From NCBI RefSeq assembly GCF_022627325.1, contig NZ_JAETZZ010000009.1:186001-250000 (forward strand): a stretch of 64,000 nucleotides of DNA. Direction: 5' to 3'. The position numbers were made by a program, and so were the translations under genes. This document shows, piece after piece, positions 8,521-17,665 of this stretch (position 1 is its first letter; each line of letters opens with the position of its first letter). Source of the stretch: Pseudomonas putida (GTDB lineage: Bacteria; Pseudomonadota; Gammaproteobacteria; Pseudomonadales; Pseudomonadaceae). The notes beneath the pieces are model-generated. The model saw only the letters and a program-made list of their open reading frames with translations. It was not told where the DNA came from and did not search any database.

Positions 8521-8696
8521 CGAAGACTCGCTTGAAGAGGTGACGCGGCCTGGACGGCGGCGCATCTGGCAAGGTTGCATCATGTCCCGGAGGCTGGCAA
8601 GCGGCCATGAGGGGTGTCATGTATATGTTTTCGGCTGTGGTGGCCGATTCCTTAGCGATCCTGCAAAAGCAGGGGCTTCATCGCGCCCTTACAGGC

Positions 8697-8724
8697 AAAA
8701 AAAGCCCCGCCAGGTGGCGGGGTT
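8697..8724 (-). terminator. Rho-independent terminator of aceEF
   Basis: On the minus strand CCCCGCCA pairs perfectly with TGGCGGGG around a 2-nt loop and is followed by C and a run of seven T. It lies 66 nt beyond the aceF stop codon. Confidence 0.9.
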
Positions 8725-8789
8725 GAGGTACGAGCGTGGCAGCTCGAAAAGGGTACCTGCCCCCCAAGGGAGGGCAGGCTGGCTGCGTG

Positions 8790-10439
8790 TTACAGCAGCA
8801 TGGTGCGGATATCCGCCAGCACGTCGCCCAGGCGCTTGGTGAAGCGCGCGGCGGCCGCGCCATTGATCACACGGTGATCGTAGGACAGCGACAGCGGCAA
8901 CATCAGCTTCGGCTGGAAGGCTTTGCCATCCCAGACGGGCTGCATGGTCGCCTTGGACACACCGAGGATCGCCACTTCAGGCGCGTTGACGATCGGCGTG
9001 AAGCCGGTGCCGCCAATGTGGCCGAGGCTGGAGATGGTGAAGCAGGCGCCTTGCATGTCGTCAGCCGACAGTTTCTTGGTGCGTGCCTTCTCGGCCAGCG
9101 CTGCGGCTTCGGCAGCCAGTTGCAGCAGGCTCTTCTGGTCGACGTTCTTGATCACAGGGACCAGCAGGCCGTCCGGGGTGTCCACGGCGAAGCCGATGTG
9201 CACGTACTTCTTGCGGATCACGGCTTTGCCGCTTGGCGCCAGCGAGCTGTTGAAGTCCGGCAGTTCCTTGAGCAGGAAGGCGCAGGCCTTGAGCAGCAGT
9301 GGCAGTACGGTCAGCTTGACGCCAGCCTTCTCGGCCACGGCCTTCTGCGCCACGCGGAAGGCTTCCAGCTCGGTGATGTCGGCGGAGTCGAACTGCGTTA
9401 CGTGCGGCACGTTCAGCCAGCTGCGGTGCAGGTTGGCGGCACCGACCTGCATCAGGCGGGTCATCGCCACTTCTTCCACTTCACCGAACTTGCTGAAGTC
9501 CACCACCGGGATCGGCGGGATGCCGGCGCCGCCGGTCGCGCCAGCAGCTGCCGGTGCGTCCTTGGCCTTCTGCATGACCGACTTGACGTACACCTGCACG
9601 TCTTCTTTCAGGATGCGGCCGTGCGGACCGGTCGCGGTGACCGCGCCCAGGTCTACGCCGAACTCGCGGGCCAGCTGGCGAACAGCAGGGCCTGCGTGAA
9701 CCTTGGCGTTGCTGCCGGCAGCCGGCGCGGTAGCGACCGGTGCAGGGGCAGCAGCTGGAGCAGCGGCAGCAGGTGCGGCGGCCGGAGCAGCCTCAGCCTC
9801 AGCCTTGGCCGGTGCAGCAGCGGCAGGCGCTGGTGCAGCAGCCGGAGCGGCGCCTGCAACTTCCAGTTTGAGGATCAGGTCACCGGTGCCGACTTCGTCG
9901 TCCAGCTTGGCGATCACTTCCTTGACCACACCTGCGGCGGGCGAAGGGATTTCCATGGAGGCCTTGTCCGACTCCAGGGTAATCAGCGACTGGTCGGCTT
10001 CGACGGTGTCGCCGACCTTGACCAGTACTTCGATGATCTTGGCCTTGCCCGACGAACCGATGTCCGGTACGTGGATATCCTGCACGCTGGCGGCAGCAGG
10101 GGCTGCAGCCGGCGCAGGGGCGGCTTCGGCAGCTGGCTTTTCAGCGGCAGCCGGAGCGGCGGCAGGGGCAGGTGCGGCAGCGGGAGCCTCGGCCGCCGCA
10201 GCGGCGCCCTCGGCTTCCAGTACCAGCAGCTCGTCGCCTTCTTTCAGGCGATCGCCCAGCTTGACCTTCAGTTCCTTGATGACACCGGCCTTGGGGGCCG
10301 GGATTTCCATGGAGGCCTTGTCGGACTCCAGGGTCAGCAGGCTCTGGTCAGCCTCGATACGGTCACCGACCTTGACGAACAGCTCGATGATTTCACCTTC
10401 ACCGCTGCCGATGTCAGGTACGCGAATGAGTTCGCTCAC
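8790..10439 (-). CDS. aceF: Pyruvate dehydrogenase E2, dihydrolipoamide acetyltransferase
   Basis: 549 residues. Two lipoyl domains are visible, each with the E-S-D-K-A-S-M-E-I-P motif carrying the lipoylated lysine (Lys41 and Lys159). They are joined by long Ala/Pro linkers typical of flexible swinging arms. A peripheral subunit-binding domain follows at about 245-285 (A-V-R-Q-L-A-R-E-F...G-P-H-G-R-I-L-K-E-D-V), then the catalytic acetyltransferase core ending in S-Y-D-H-R-V-I-N-G-A with the active-site His522. It forms the core of the pyruvate dehydrogenase complex, moving acetyl groups from E1 to CoA. The start is GTG at 10439, preceded by GAGGAG. It begins 13 nt after aceE and ends before a clear terminator. 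No lpd (E3) gene is present here. Confidence 0.97.
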   Translation of the reverse strand: MSELIRVPDIGSGEGEIIELFVKVGDRIEADQSLLTLESDKASMEIPAPKAGVIKELKVKLGDRLKEGDELLVLEAEGAAAAAEAPAAAPAPAAAPAAAEKPAAEAAPAPAAAPAAASVQDIHVPDIGSSGKAKIIEVLVKVGDTVEADQSLITLESDKASMEIPSPAAGVVKEVIAKLDDEVGTGDLILKLEVAGAAPAAAPAPAAAAPAKAEAEAAPAAAPAAAAPAAAPAPVATAPAAGSNAKVHAGPAVRQLAREFGVDLGAVTATGPHGRILKEDVQVYVKSVMQKAKDAPAAAGATGGAGIPPIPVVDFSKFGEVEEVAMTRLMQVGAANLHRSWLNVPHVTQFDSADITELEAFRVAQKAVAEKAGVKLTVLPLLLKACAFLLKELPDFNSSLAPSGKAVIRKKYVHIGFAVDTPDGLLVPVIKNVDQKSLLQLAAEAAALAEKARTKKLSADDMQGACFTISSLGHIGGTGFTPIVNAPEVAILGVSKATMQPVWDGKAFQPKLMLPLSLSYDHRVINGAAAARFTKRLGDVLADIRTMLL

Positions 10440-10452
10440 TTAAAAATACTCC

Positions 10453-13098
10453 TCAGCAGTCCAGTGGGTTGCGCTTGTCCGGATCGATGCCGAACTTGAC
10501 GATGGCGTCGGCCACCACCTTCGGTTCGATCTCGCCACGGTCAGCCAAGGCTTCCAGGGCAGCCAGCACCACGAAGTGGCGGTCGACTTCGAAGAAGTGA
10601 CGCAGCTTCTTGCGGCTGTCGCTGCGACCGTAGCCATCGGTACCCAGGACCTTGAACTCTTTGCTCGGTACCCACTGGCGAATCTGTTCGGCGAACAGCT
10701 TCATGTAGTCGGTGGACGCGATGACCGGGCCCTTGCGACCGGCCAGGCACTCTTCGACGTAAGTCTGCTGAGGCTTCTGGCCAGGCTTGAGGCGGTTGGC
10801 GCGTTCCACGGCCAGGCCGTCGCGACGCAGTTCGTTGAAGCTGGTGACGCTCCACACGTCGGCACCGACGTTGAACTCTTCACGCAGGATCTTCGCCGCC
10901 TCGCGGACTTCGCGCAGGATGGTGCCGGAGCCCATCAGCTGAACGTGGTGCGCGGCTTCGCGGGTATCTTCTTCCAGCAGGTACATGCCCTTGATGATGC
11001 CTTGCTCGACACCGGCCGGCATGGCTGGCTGCTGGTAGGATTCGTTCATCACGGTGATGTAGTAGAAGATGTCCTGTTGCTCTTCGGTCATCTTCTTCAT
11101 GCCGTCCTGGATGATCACCGCCAGCTCGTAGCCGTAGGTCGGATCATAGGTGCGGCAGTTCGGGATGGTGCCCGCCATCATGTGGCTGTGACCGTCTTCG
11201 TGCTGCAGGCCTTCACCGTTGAGGGTGGTACGGCCGGCGGTGCCGCCGATCAGGAAGCCACGGGTGCGGCTGTCGCCAGCGGCCCAGGCCAGGTCGCCGA
11301 TACGCTGGAAGCCGAACATCGAGTAGAAGATGTAGAACGGCAGCATCGGCTGGTTGTGGCAGCTGTACGAGGTACCGGCAGCGATGAACGACGACATGGC
11401 GCCGGCTTCGTTGATGCCTTCCTCGAGGATCTGGCCCTTCTTGTCTTCGCGGTAGAACATCACCTGGTCTTTATCGACTGGCTCGTAGAGCTGGCCGACC
11501 GACGAGTAGATGCCCAGCTGGCGGAACATGCCTTCCATACCGAAGGTACGGGCTTCGTCCGGGATGATCGGCACGATGCGCTGGCCGATGTCCTTGTCCT
11601 TGACCAGCTGCGCGAGGATACGCACGAAGGCCATGGTGGTGGAGATTTCGCGGTCGCCCGAGCCGTCCAGGATCGCTTTCAGCGTTTCCAGAGGCGGGGT
11701 CGGCACGCTGAAGCTCTTGGCACGGCGCTGCGGTACGAAGCCACCCAGGGCTGCGCGGCGCTCGGCCAGGTACTTGGCTTCGGCCGAACCTTCTTCGGGC
11801 TTGTAGAACGGCAGGTTCTCAAGGTCGGCATCCTTGACCGGGATGTCGAAGCGGTCACGGAAGTGGCGCAGGCTGTCGACGTCGACCTTCTTGGTGTTAT
11901 GCGCGGTGTTCTTGGCTTCGCCAGCACCGGTGCCGTAACCCTTGATGGTCTTGGCCAGGATGACGGTTGGCTGCTCTTTGTGGTTGACCGCCTGGTGGTA
12001 GGCCGCATAGACCTTGTACGGGTCGTGACCGCCACGGTTGAGCTTCCAGATCTCTTCGTCGGACAGGTCTTCGACCATGGCCTTGAGCTCTGGGGTGTTG
12101 AAGAAGTTCTCACGAACGTACGCGCCGTCTTTGGCTTTGTAGTTCTGGTACTCGCCGTCGATGACTTCGTCCATGCGGCGCTGCAGGGCACCGTTGGTGT
12201 CCTTGGCCAGCAGTGGGTCCCAGAAGCGGCCCCAGACGACTTTGTTGACGTTCCAGCCGCCGCCACGGAACACGCCTTCGAGTTCCTGGATGATCTTGCC
12301 GTTGCCGCGAACCGGGCCGTCGAGGCGCTGCAGGTTGCAGTTGATGACGAAGATCAGGTTGTCCAGCTTCTCGCGGCCGGCCAGGGCGATGGCACCGAGG
12401 GATTCCGGCTCGTCGCACTCGCCGTCGCCCATGAAGCACCAGACCTTCTGCTTGCCGGCCGGGATGAAACCACGGGCTTCCAGGTACTTCATGAAGCGCG
12501 CCTGGTAGATCGCCTGGATCGGGCCCAAGCCCATCGAAACGGTCGGGAACTGCCAGAAGTCAGGCATCAGCCATGGGTGCGGGTACGAAGACAGGCCTTT
12601 GCCGTCCACTTCCTGACGGAAGTTGTTCATCTGCTCTTCGTTGATGCGGCCTTCCATGAAGGCACGGGCGTAAACGCCTGGCGAAGCGTGGCCCTGGAAG
12701 AAGATCAGGTCGCCGCCGTGTTCTTCGGTCGGGGCCTGGAAGAAGTAGTTGAAGCCGATGTCATACAGGGTGGCACTGGAGGCGAAGCTGGAGATGTGGC
12801 CGCCCAGGTCCGAATCCTTCAGGTTGGTGCGCATCACCATGGCCAGCGCGTTCCAACGCACCATCGAGCGAATGCGGCGTTCCATGAACAGGTCGCCAGG
12901 CATGCGTGCTTCGTGGGTGACAGGGATGGTGTTGCGGTATGGCGTGGTGATCGCGTACGGCAGCTGAGAGCCACTGCGGGTGGCCAGCTCGCCCATGCGG
13001 GTCATCAGGTAATGAGCGCGGTCTTCGCCTTCTTTGTCGAGGACCGACTCCAGGGCATCCAGCCATTCCTGGGTTTCGATTGGATCGAGGTCTTGCAT
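10453..13098 (-). CDS. aceE: Pyruvate dehydrogenase E1 component (homodimeric)
   Basis: 881 residues, the usual size of single-chain bacterial AceE. It starts M-Q-D-L-D-P-I-E-T-Q-E-W-L-D-A-L. The thiamine-diphosphate-binding segment G-D-G-E-C-D-E-P-E-S...N-C-N-L-Q-R-L-D-G-P-V is present, as are the histidine-containing R-I-G-D-L-A-W-A-A-G-D and H-E-D-G-H-S-H regions of the transketolase-like domains. It decarboxylates pyruvate and reductively acetylates the lipoyl groups of AceF. Two 15-bp palindromes lie 110 and 162 bp upstream of the start and are candidate RccR operators. GGAGCAAGCC precedes the ATG. Confidence 0.97.
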   Translation of the reverse strand: MQDLDPIETQEWLDALESVLDKEGEDRAHYLMTRMGELATRSGSQLPYAITTPYRNTIPVTHEARMPGDLFMERRIRSMVRWNALAMVMRTNLKDSDLGGHISSFASSATLYDIGFNYFFQAPTEEHGGDLIFFQGHASPGVYARAFMEGRINEEQMNNFRQEVDGKGLSSYPHPWLMPDFWQFPTVSMGLGPIQAIYQARFMKYLEARGFIPAGKQKVWCFMGDGECDEPESLGAIALAGREKLDNLIFVINCNLQRLDGPVRGNGKIIQELEGVFRGGGWNVNKVVWGRFWDPLLAKDTNGALQRRMDEVIDGEYQNYKAKDGAYVRENFFNTPELKAMVEDLSDEEIWKLNRGGHDPYKVYAAYHQAVNHKEQPTVILAKTIKGYGTGAGEAKNTAHNTKKVDVDSLRHFRDRFDIPVKDADLENLPFYKPEEGSAEAKYLAERRAALGGFVPQRRAKSFSVPTPPLETLKAILDGSGDREISTTMAFVRILAQLVKDKDIGQRIVPIIPDEARTFGMEGMFRQLGIYSSVGQLYEPVDKDQVMFYREDKKGQILEEGINEAGAMSSFIAAGTSYSCHNQPMLPFYIFYSMFGFQRIGDLAWAAGDSRTRGFLIGGTAGRTTLNGEGLQHEDGHSHMMAGTIPNCRTYDPTYGYELAVIIQDGMKKMTEEQQDIFYYITVMNESYQQPAMPAGVEQGIIKGMYLLEEDTREAAHHVQLMGSGTILREVREAAKILREEFNVGADVWSVTSFNELRRDGLAVERANRLKPGQKPQQTYVEECLAGRKGPVIASTDYMKLFAEQIRQWVPSKEFKVLGTDGYGRSDSRKKLRHFFEVDRHFVVLAALEALADRGEIEPKVVADAIVKFGIDPDKRNPLDC

Positions 13099-13207
13099 GG
13101 CTTGCTCCAGGGCGGAAAGGCCACCAGAATCGGGGGCCTGAGTTTGCGACTGGCCTTATGGGCAGACGTCGTGAATTCTTGGATTACCGGAGTGTGACCC
13201 GGCGGCG

Positions 13208-13222
13208 TGTAGTTTTACTACA
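13208..13222. promoter_or_regulatory. 15-bp palindrome, candidate RccR operator 1 of aceE
   Basis: TGTAGT-TTT-ACTACA is a perfect palindrome 110 bp upstream of the aceE start. It has the length I recall for the short (15-bp) aceE-type site of RccR, an RpiR-family, KDPG-responsive repressor described in P. fluorescens. A glcB-type long version with the same half-sites occurs at 37784-37811. Confidence 0.75.
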
Positions 13223-13259
13223 TTTGCTTTCGCATTTCATGCTTTTGCACGGGTGGGGT

Positions 13260-13274
13260 AGTAGTAAAACTACA
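13260..13274. promoter_or_regulatory. 15-bp palindrome, candidate RccR operator 2 of aceE
   Basis: AGTAGTAAAACTACA matches the operator-1 palindrome read on the other strand with a single mismatch at the first base. The centre-to-centre distance from operator 1 is 52 bp, close to five helical turns, so two bound regulators would lie on the same DNA face. Confidence 0.65.
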
Positions 13275-13481
13275 CAAATGCGACGTTTGGTCGCACCGTG
13301 GCTTGTGAGGAAAAACGTTCATGTTGGTTGGCGTTGTGCTACGAGCGGGTGATTCTTGATGTTTCTTGCCAATGATTCGTTTTTTTCAGCTATTTCCAAC
13401 TTTTGTACGACAGTCCAACCGTGGTCCGGTTTCCTCGTGGCCGCTTTTTCCTCTCTCTTTCTCGCCGATCAAGGATAGACC

Positions 13482-16415
13482 ATGCGCCTGCCTTTGCCGC
13501 TCGAACTGCCTGCCTCCCTGCAACCGCTGGTCGCCCGTAATCGGCAGTTTCTGCTCGATGCCCTGAGCAGCCACCCGGCGCTCGACCCGAACGCCTGGAG
13601 CCCGGCTCACCGGCAACAGTTCGACCAGGTGGCCGCCGCCAGCGACTTCGTGCTCGGCCTGGCCCAGCGTGAGCCGGCGATGCTGTTTGCCCTGCTGGCC
13701 AGCGGCGAGATGGACCGCCGTTATGCGCCGGGCGAGCTGCGTGGGCACATTGCGGCAACGGCCCAGGCGGCGTCGAGTGAAGACGAGCTGGCACGCAACC
13801 TGCGCCGCGAGCGCAACCGCCAGCAGCTGCGCATCATCTGGCGCGATATCACCCGCCAGGCCGAACTGGGCGAGACCTGCCGTGACCTGTCCGACCTGGC
13901 CGACGCGGCCATCGACGAAGCTTATCAATGGCTGTATCCGCGCCACTGCCAGCAGTTCGGTACGCCGATCGGCAACCGCAGCGGCGAACCGCAGCATATG
14001 GTGGTGCTGGGCATGGGTAAGCTGGGGGCGGTCGAGCTCAACCTGTCATCGGATATCGACCTGATCTTCGCCTTCCCCGAGGGCGGTGAGACCGAAGGGG
14101 TCAAGCGCTCGCTGGACAATCAGGAGTTCTTCACCCGTCTGGGCCAGCGCCTGATCAAGGCGCTCGACCCGGTCACCGTCGATGGCTTCGTGTTCCGCGT
14201 CGACATGCGCCTGCGCCCCTACGGCTCGGCCGGTGCGCTGGTGCTCAGTTTCAATGCCCTGGAGCAGTACTACCAGGATCAGGGCCGCGACTGGGAACGC
14301 TACGCGATGATCAAGGCGCGGGTGGTGGCTGGCGACCAGGCGGCAGGCGCGCAATTGCAGGAGATGCTACGCCCGTTCGTGTACCGGCGTTACCTGGACT
14401 TTTCGGCGATCGAAGCGCTGCGCACCATGAAACAGCTGATCCAGCAGGAGGTACGGCGCAAGGGCATGGCCGAGAACATCAAGCTCGGTGCCGGTGGCAT
14501 CCGTGAAGTGGAGTTCATTGCCCAGGCCTTCCAGCTGATCCATGGCGGGCGCGACCTGAGCCTGCAGCAGCGGCCATTGCTGAAAGTGCTGGCGACCCTG
14601 GAAGGCCAAGGCTATCTGCCGCCGGCTGTGGTGGCGGAGCTGCGCGAAGGCTATGAGTTCCTGCGCTATACCGAGCACGCCATCCAGGCCATTGCCGATC
14701 GCCAGACGCAGATGCTGCCCGATGATGAGACTGACCGTGAGCGCGTGGCCTATGTGCTTGGCTTTAGCGGCTGGCAGAGTTTCCACGAGCAGCTGATGCA
14801 CTGGCGCGGCCGTGTCGACTGGCACTTCCGCCAGGTCATCGCCGACCCGGATGAAGAAGACGGCGAGGGTGACCTGGTGGTTGGCGGCGAGTGGTCGCCT
14901 TTGTGGGAGCAGGCGCAGGATGAGGAGGCCGCCGGCCGTCAGCTGGAAGAAGCCGGGTTCAAGCAGCCCGCCGAAGCGTTGCGCAGGCTGGCGGGGCTGC
15001 GTGCCAGCCCACAGTTGCGGTCGATGCAGCGCATCGGCCGTGAACGCCTGGATGCCTTCATCCCGCGCCTGCTGGCCCAGGCGGTCGAGCATGACAACCC
15101 TGACCTGGTGCTGGAACGGGTATTGCCGCTGGTCGAAGCTGTGGCGCGGCGTTCGGCCTACCTGGTGCTGCTGACTGAAAACCCGGGGGCCTTGCGCCGC
15201 CTGCTTACCCTGTGTGCTGCCAGCCCGTGGATCGCCGAACAGATTGCCCGTTACCCATTGCTGCTCGATGAGTTGCTCAATGAAGGCCGCCTGTTCAGCC
15301 CGCCGCTGGCGCCGGAGCTGGCCGCCGAGCTGCGTGAGCGGCTGACGCGCATCCCCGAGGACGATCTTGAACAACAGATGGAGGCCTTGCGCCACTTCAA
15401 GCTGGCCCACAGCCTGCGCGTGGCCGCTTCCGAAATCAGTGGCAACCTGCCATTGATGAAAGTCAGCGACTACCTGACCTGGCTGGCCGAAGCCATTCTT
15501 GACCAGGTGCTGGCCCTGGCCTGGCGCCAGACCGTGGCGCGTCACGGCCAGCCCAAGCGCACCGATGGCAGCCTGTGCGACCCGGGCTTCATCATCCTTG
15601 GCTACGGCAAGGTAGGCGGCCTGGAGTTGGGCCACGGCTCGGACCTGGACCTGGTGTTCATCCACGACGGTGACCCGCAGGCGGAAACCGATGGCGCCAA
15701 GCCGATCGACAGCGCGCAGTTCTTCACGCGGCTGGGCCAGCGCATCATCCATTTGCTGACCACGCAAACCAATTCCGGCCAGCTGTATGACGTCGACATG
15801 CGCCTGCGGCCCTCGGGCGCCGCGGGGCTTTTGGTCAGCTCGCTGGGCGCGTTCGAGCGCTACCAGCAGAACGAAGCCTGGACCTGGGAACATCAGGCCC
15901 TGGTGCGCGCCCGCGTGCTGGTGGGCTGCAAGCAGGTGGCGGCAGCGTTCGAGGGGGTGCGTGCCAAGGTTCTGGGCCAGGCCCGTGACCTGGACAAGCT
16001 GCGCAGCGAAGTCAGCGAGATGCGCGCCAAGATGCGCGACAACCTCGGCACCAAGGCTACCGCCGCAGGCACCGCGGGCAATGCCTTCGATGCGGGGATG
16101 GCGTTCGATATCAAGCAGGATGCCGGCGGTATCGTCGATATCGAATTTATGGTGCAATACGCCGCTTTGGCCTGGTCACACGACCATCCGGCCATACTGC
16201 GCTGGACCGATAACATTCGCATTCTGGAAGAGCTGGAGCAGGCAGGCTTGATGCCGGCCAGCGATGCGGTTTTGTTGCGTGAAGTGTACAAGGCGTTTCG
16301 CTCAGCCTCGCACCGCCAGGCCCTGCAGAAGCAGGCCGGGGTGATCGATGCGGCACAGTTTATCGATGAGCGCCGCGACGTTCGAAGGATTTGGGCGCAG
16401 CTCGGTTTGACTTGA
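13482..16415 (+). CDS. glnE: Bifunctional glutamine-synthetase adenylyltransferase/deadenylylase
   Basis: 977 residues, normal for GlnE. It contains the two nucleotidyltransferase domains of the family. The N-terminal adenylyl-removing domain carries G-M-G-K-L-G...E-L-N-L-S-S-D-I-D-L-I-F (about residues 170-195). The C-terminal adenylylating domain carries G-Y-G-K-V-G-G-L-E-L-G-H-G-S-D-L-D-L-V-F (about 705-725). GlnD-PII-type linker sequence separates them. It adds AMP to, or removes AMP from, glutamine synthetase in response to PII status, tuning nitrogen assimilation. It is transcribed divergently from aceE and followed by a REP pair, then the LPS core operon. Confidence 0.97.
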   Translation: MRLPLPLELPASLQPLVARNRQFLLDALSSHPALDPNAWSPAHRQQFDQVAAASDFVLGLAQREPAMLFALLASGEMDRRYAPGELRGHIAATAQAASSEDELARNLRRERNRQQLRIIWRDITRQAELGETCRDLSDLADAAIDEAYQWLYPRHCQQFGTPIGNRSGEPQHMVVLGMGKLGAVELNLSSDIDLIFAFPEGGETEGVKRSLDNQEFFTRLGQRLIKALDPVTVDGFVFRVDMRLRPYGSAGALVLSFNALEQYYQDQGRDWERYAMIKARVVAGDQAAGAQLQEMLRPFVYRRYLDFSAIEALRTMKQLIQQEVRRKGMAENIKLGAGGIREVEFIAQAFQLIHGGRDLSLQQRPLLKVLATLEGQGYLPPAVVAELREGYEFLRYTEHAIQAIADRQTQMLPDDETDRERVAYVLGFSGWQSFHEQLMHWRGRVDWHFRQVIADPDEEDGEGDLVVGGEWSPLWEQAQDEEAAGRQLEEAGFKQPAEALRRLAGLRASPQLRSMQRIGRERLDAFIPRLLAQAVEHDNPDLVLERVLPLVEAVARRSAYLVLLTENPGALRRLLTLCAASPWIAEQIARYPLLLDELLNEGRLFSPPLAPELAAELRERLTRIPEDDLEQQMEALRHFKLAHSLRVAASEISGNLPLMKVSDYLTWLAEAILDQVLALAWRQTVARHGQPKRTDGSLCDPGFIILGYGKVGGLELGHGSDLDLVFIHDGDPQAETDGAKPIDSAQFFTRLGQRIIHLLTTQTNSGQLYDVDMRLRPSGAAGLLVSSLGAFERYQQNEAWTWEHQALVRARVLVGCKQVAAAFEGVRAKVLGQARDLDKLRSEVSEMRAKMRDNLGTKATAAGTAGNAFDAGMAFDIKQDAGGIVDIEFMVQYAALAWSHDHPAILRWTDNIRILEELEQAGLMPASDAVLLREVYKAFRSASHRQALQKQAGVIDAAQFIDERRDVRRIWAQLGLT

Positions 16416-16417
16416 GG

Positions 16418-16507
16418 GCCAATCGCCGGCAAGCCGGCCTGCAAAGGTGCCTTGCAGTACCTGAGGCCTGCATGCCCCCTGTGGGGCCGGCTTGGTGGCG
16501 ATTGGGG
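16418..16507. repeat. Inverted REP pair after glnE
   Basis: CCAATCGCCGGCAAGCCGGCC at 16419 onward and GGCCGGCTTGGTGGCGATTGGG ending at 16507 are oppositely oriented REP copies with a few differences. They lie directly after the glnE stop and before the waaF leader, suggesting the end of the glnE transcript. Confidence 0.8.
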
Positions 16508-16559
16508 CGCGAAGCGGCCCGGGTGGTACACTGTCCGCCACATAGCCTGAATATAAAGA

Positions 16560-16596
16560 GGGGAGGCCAGGCTGTACCGCAGCCTGTAGCCTCCCC
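16560..16596 (+). promoter_or_regulatory. Strong GC hairpin in the waaF leader
   Basis: GGGGAGGC (16560-16567) pairs with GCCTCCCC (16589-16596), and inside it AGGCT pairs with AGCCT around a 7-nt loop. It lies 19 nt before the waaF start and no T-run follows, so it is not a standard terminator. It may stabilise or regulate the LPS operon mRNA. Confidence 0.5.
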
Positions 16597-16615
16597 GAGC
16601 GTTTCTGGACTAAGC

Positions 16616-17665
16616 ATGAGAATACTGATCATTGGCCCCAGCTGGGTTGGCGACATGGTGATGGCGCAAACCCTGTTCCAGTGCCTGAAACAGCAGCACC
16701 CCGACTGCGTGATCGACGTGCTGGCGCCCGAGTGGAGCCGGCCGATCCTTGAGCGCATGCCCCAAGTGCGTCAGGCCTTGAGCTTCCCGCTCGGCCATGG
16801 CGCGCTGGAACTGGCTACGCGCCGGCGCATCGGCAAGTCCCTGGCCGGGCAGTACGACCAGGCGATCCTGCTGCCCAACTCGCTGAAGTCGGCGCTGGTG
16901 CCGTTCTTTGCCGGCATCCCCAGGCGCACCGGCTGGCGCGGCGAAATGCGCTTCGGCCTGCTCAACGACGTGCGTAAACTGGACAAGGCCCGCTACCCGT
17001 TGATGATCGAGCGCTTCATGGCACTGGCCTACGCGCCGGGTGCCGAGCTGCCGCAGCCTTATCCTCGGCCGAGCCTGCAGATCGAAGCGCCGAGCCGTGA
17101 CGCCGCGCTGGCCAAGTTCGGCCTGGAGCTGGACCGCCCGGTGCTTGCGTTGTGCCCAGGCGCCGAGTTCGGGGAAGCCAAGCGCTGGCCGGCAGAGCAC
17201 TACGCCAACGTTGCCGACGCCATGATTCGCCAAGGCTGGCAGGTCTGGCTGTTCGGCTCGAAGAACGATCACCCGGTCGGCGAACAGATCCGCGACCGGC
17301 TGATCCCGGGTTTGCGTGAAGAGTCCTGCAACCTGGCAGGCGAAACTTCGTTGGCCGAGGCGATCGACCTCATGTCCTGCGCCAACGCGGTGGTGTCCAA
17401 CGACTCCGGGTTGATGCACGTTGCGGCGGCGTTGAACCGCCCTTTGGTTGCCGTCTATGGCTCGACCTCGCCGGGCTTCACCCCGCCGTTGGCCGAGCAG
17501 GTGGAGGTCGTGCGCACGGGCATCGAGTGCAGCCCATGCTTCGACCGCACCTGCCGCTTCGGCCACTACAACTGCCTGCGTCTGCTGGAGCCGGGCAAAG
17601 TCATCGCCGCCCTGCACAGCCTGGGTGGGCCGAACCTGATCGATACCGTGGCCGAGGTCGAGTAA
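16616..17665 (+). CDS. waaF: ADP-heptose:LPS heptosyltransferase II
   Basis: 349-residue GT9 family glycosyltransferase. It begins M-R-I-L-I-I-G-P-S-W-V-G-D-M-V-M, the WaaF N-terminal motif, and includes A-L-C-P-G-A-E-F-G-E-A-K-R-W-P, S-N-D-S-G-L-M-H-V-A-A and Y-G-S-T-S-P-G-F-T-P. It adds the second L-glycero-D-manno-heptose to the LPS inner core on the cytoplasmic face of the inner membrane. I chose the ATG at 16616; the frame is open upstream through the REP pair but is not coding-like there. It is the first gene of an operon in which each following start touches or overlaps the previous stop. Confidence 0.96.
   Translation: MRILIIGPSWVGDMVMAQTLFQCLKQQHPDCVIDVLAPEWSRPILERMPQVRQALSFPLGHGALELATRRRIGKSLAGQYDQAILLPNSLKSALVPFFAGIPRRTGWRGEMRFGLLNDVRKLDKARYPLMIERFMALAYAPGAELPQPYPRPSLQIEAPSRDAALAKFGLELDRPVLALCPGAEFGEAKRWPAEHYANVADAMIRQGWQVWLFGSKNDHPVGEQIRDRLIPGLREESCNLAGETSLAEAIDLMSCANAVVSNDSGLMHVAAALNRPLVAVYGSTSPGFTPPLAEQVEVVRTGIECSPCFDRTCRFGHYNCLRLLEPGKVIAALHSLGGPNLIDTVAEVE

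Larger units (their letters stand above)
13099..13481. other. Divergent aceE/glnE control region (no gene)
   Basis: 383 bp between two divergently transcribed genes. The aceE-proximal half holds two TGTAGT/ACTACA palindromes (listed separately). The sequence between and around them is notably AT-richer than the surrounding genes. GAT-rich sequence AAGGATAGACC just before 13482 serves as the glnE ribosome-binding site. I see no open frame with protein-like composition here. Confidence 0.7.

Noticed and set aside
10576..13197. Very long open frame antisense to aceE (873 codons), and similar ones opposite the GGDEF/EAL gene, glnE, the first acyl-CoA dehydrogenase and pqqB/pqqC
   Set aside because: High-GC genes create long antisense frames. 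The translated products lack any recognisable domain, while the opposite strands encode clear enzymes.
13482..13482. Possible RccR control of glnE through the shared aceE/glnE gap
   Set aside because: The palindromes are over 200 bp from glnE and the regulator is known for carbon genes only; no evidence in sequence for an effect on glnE.
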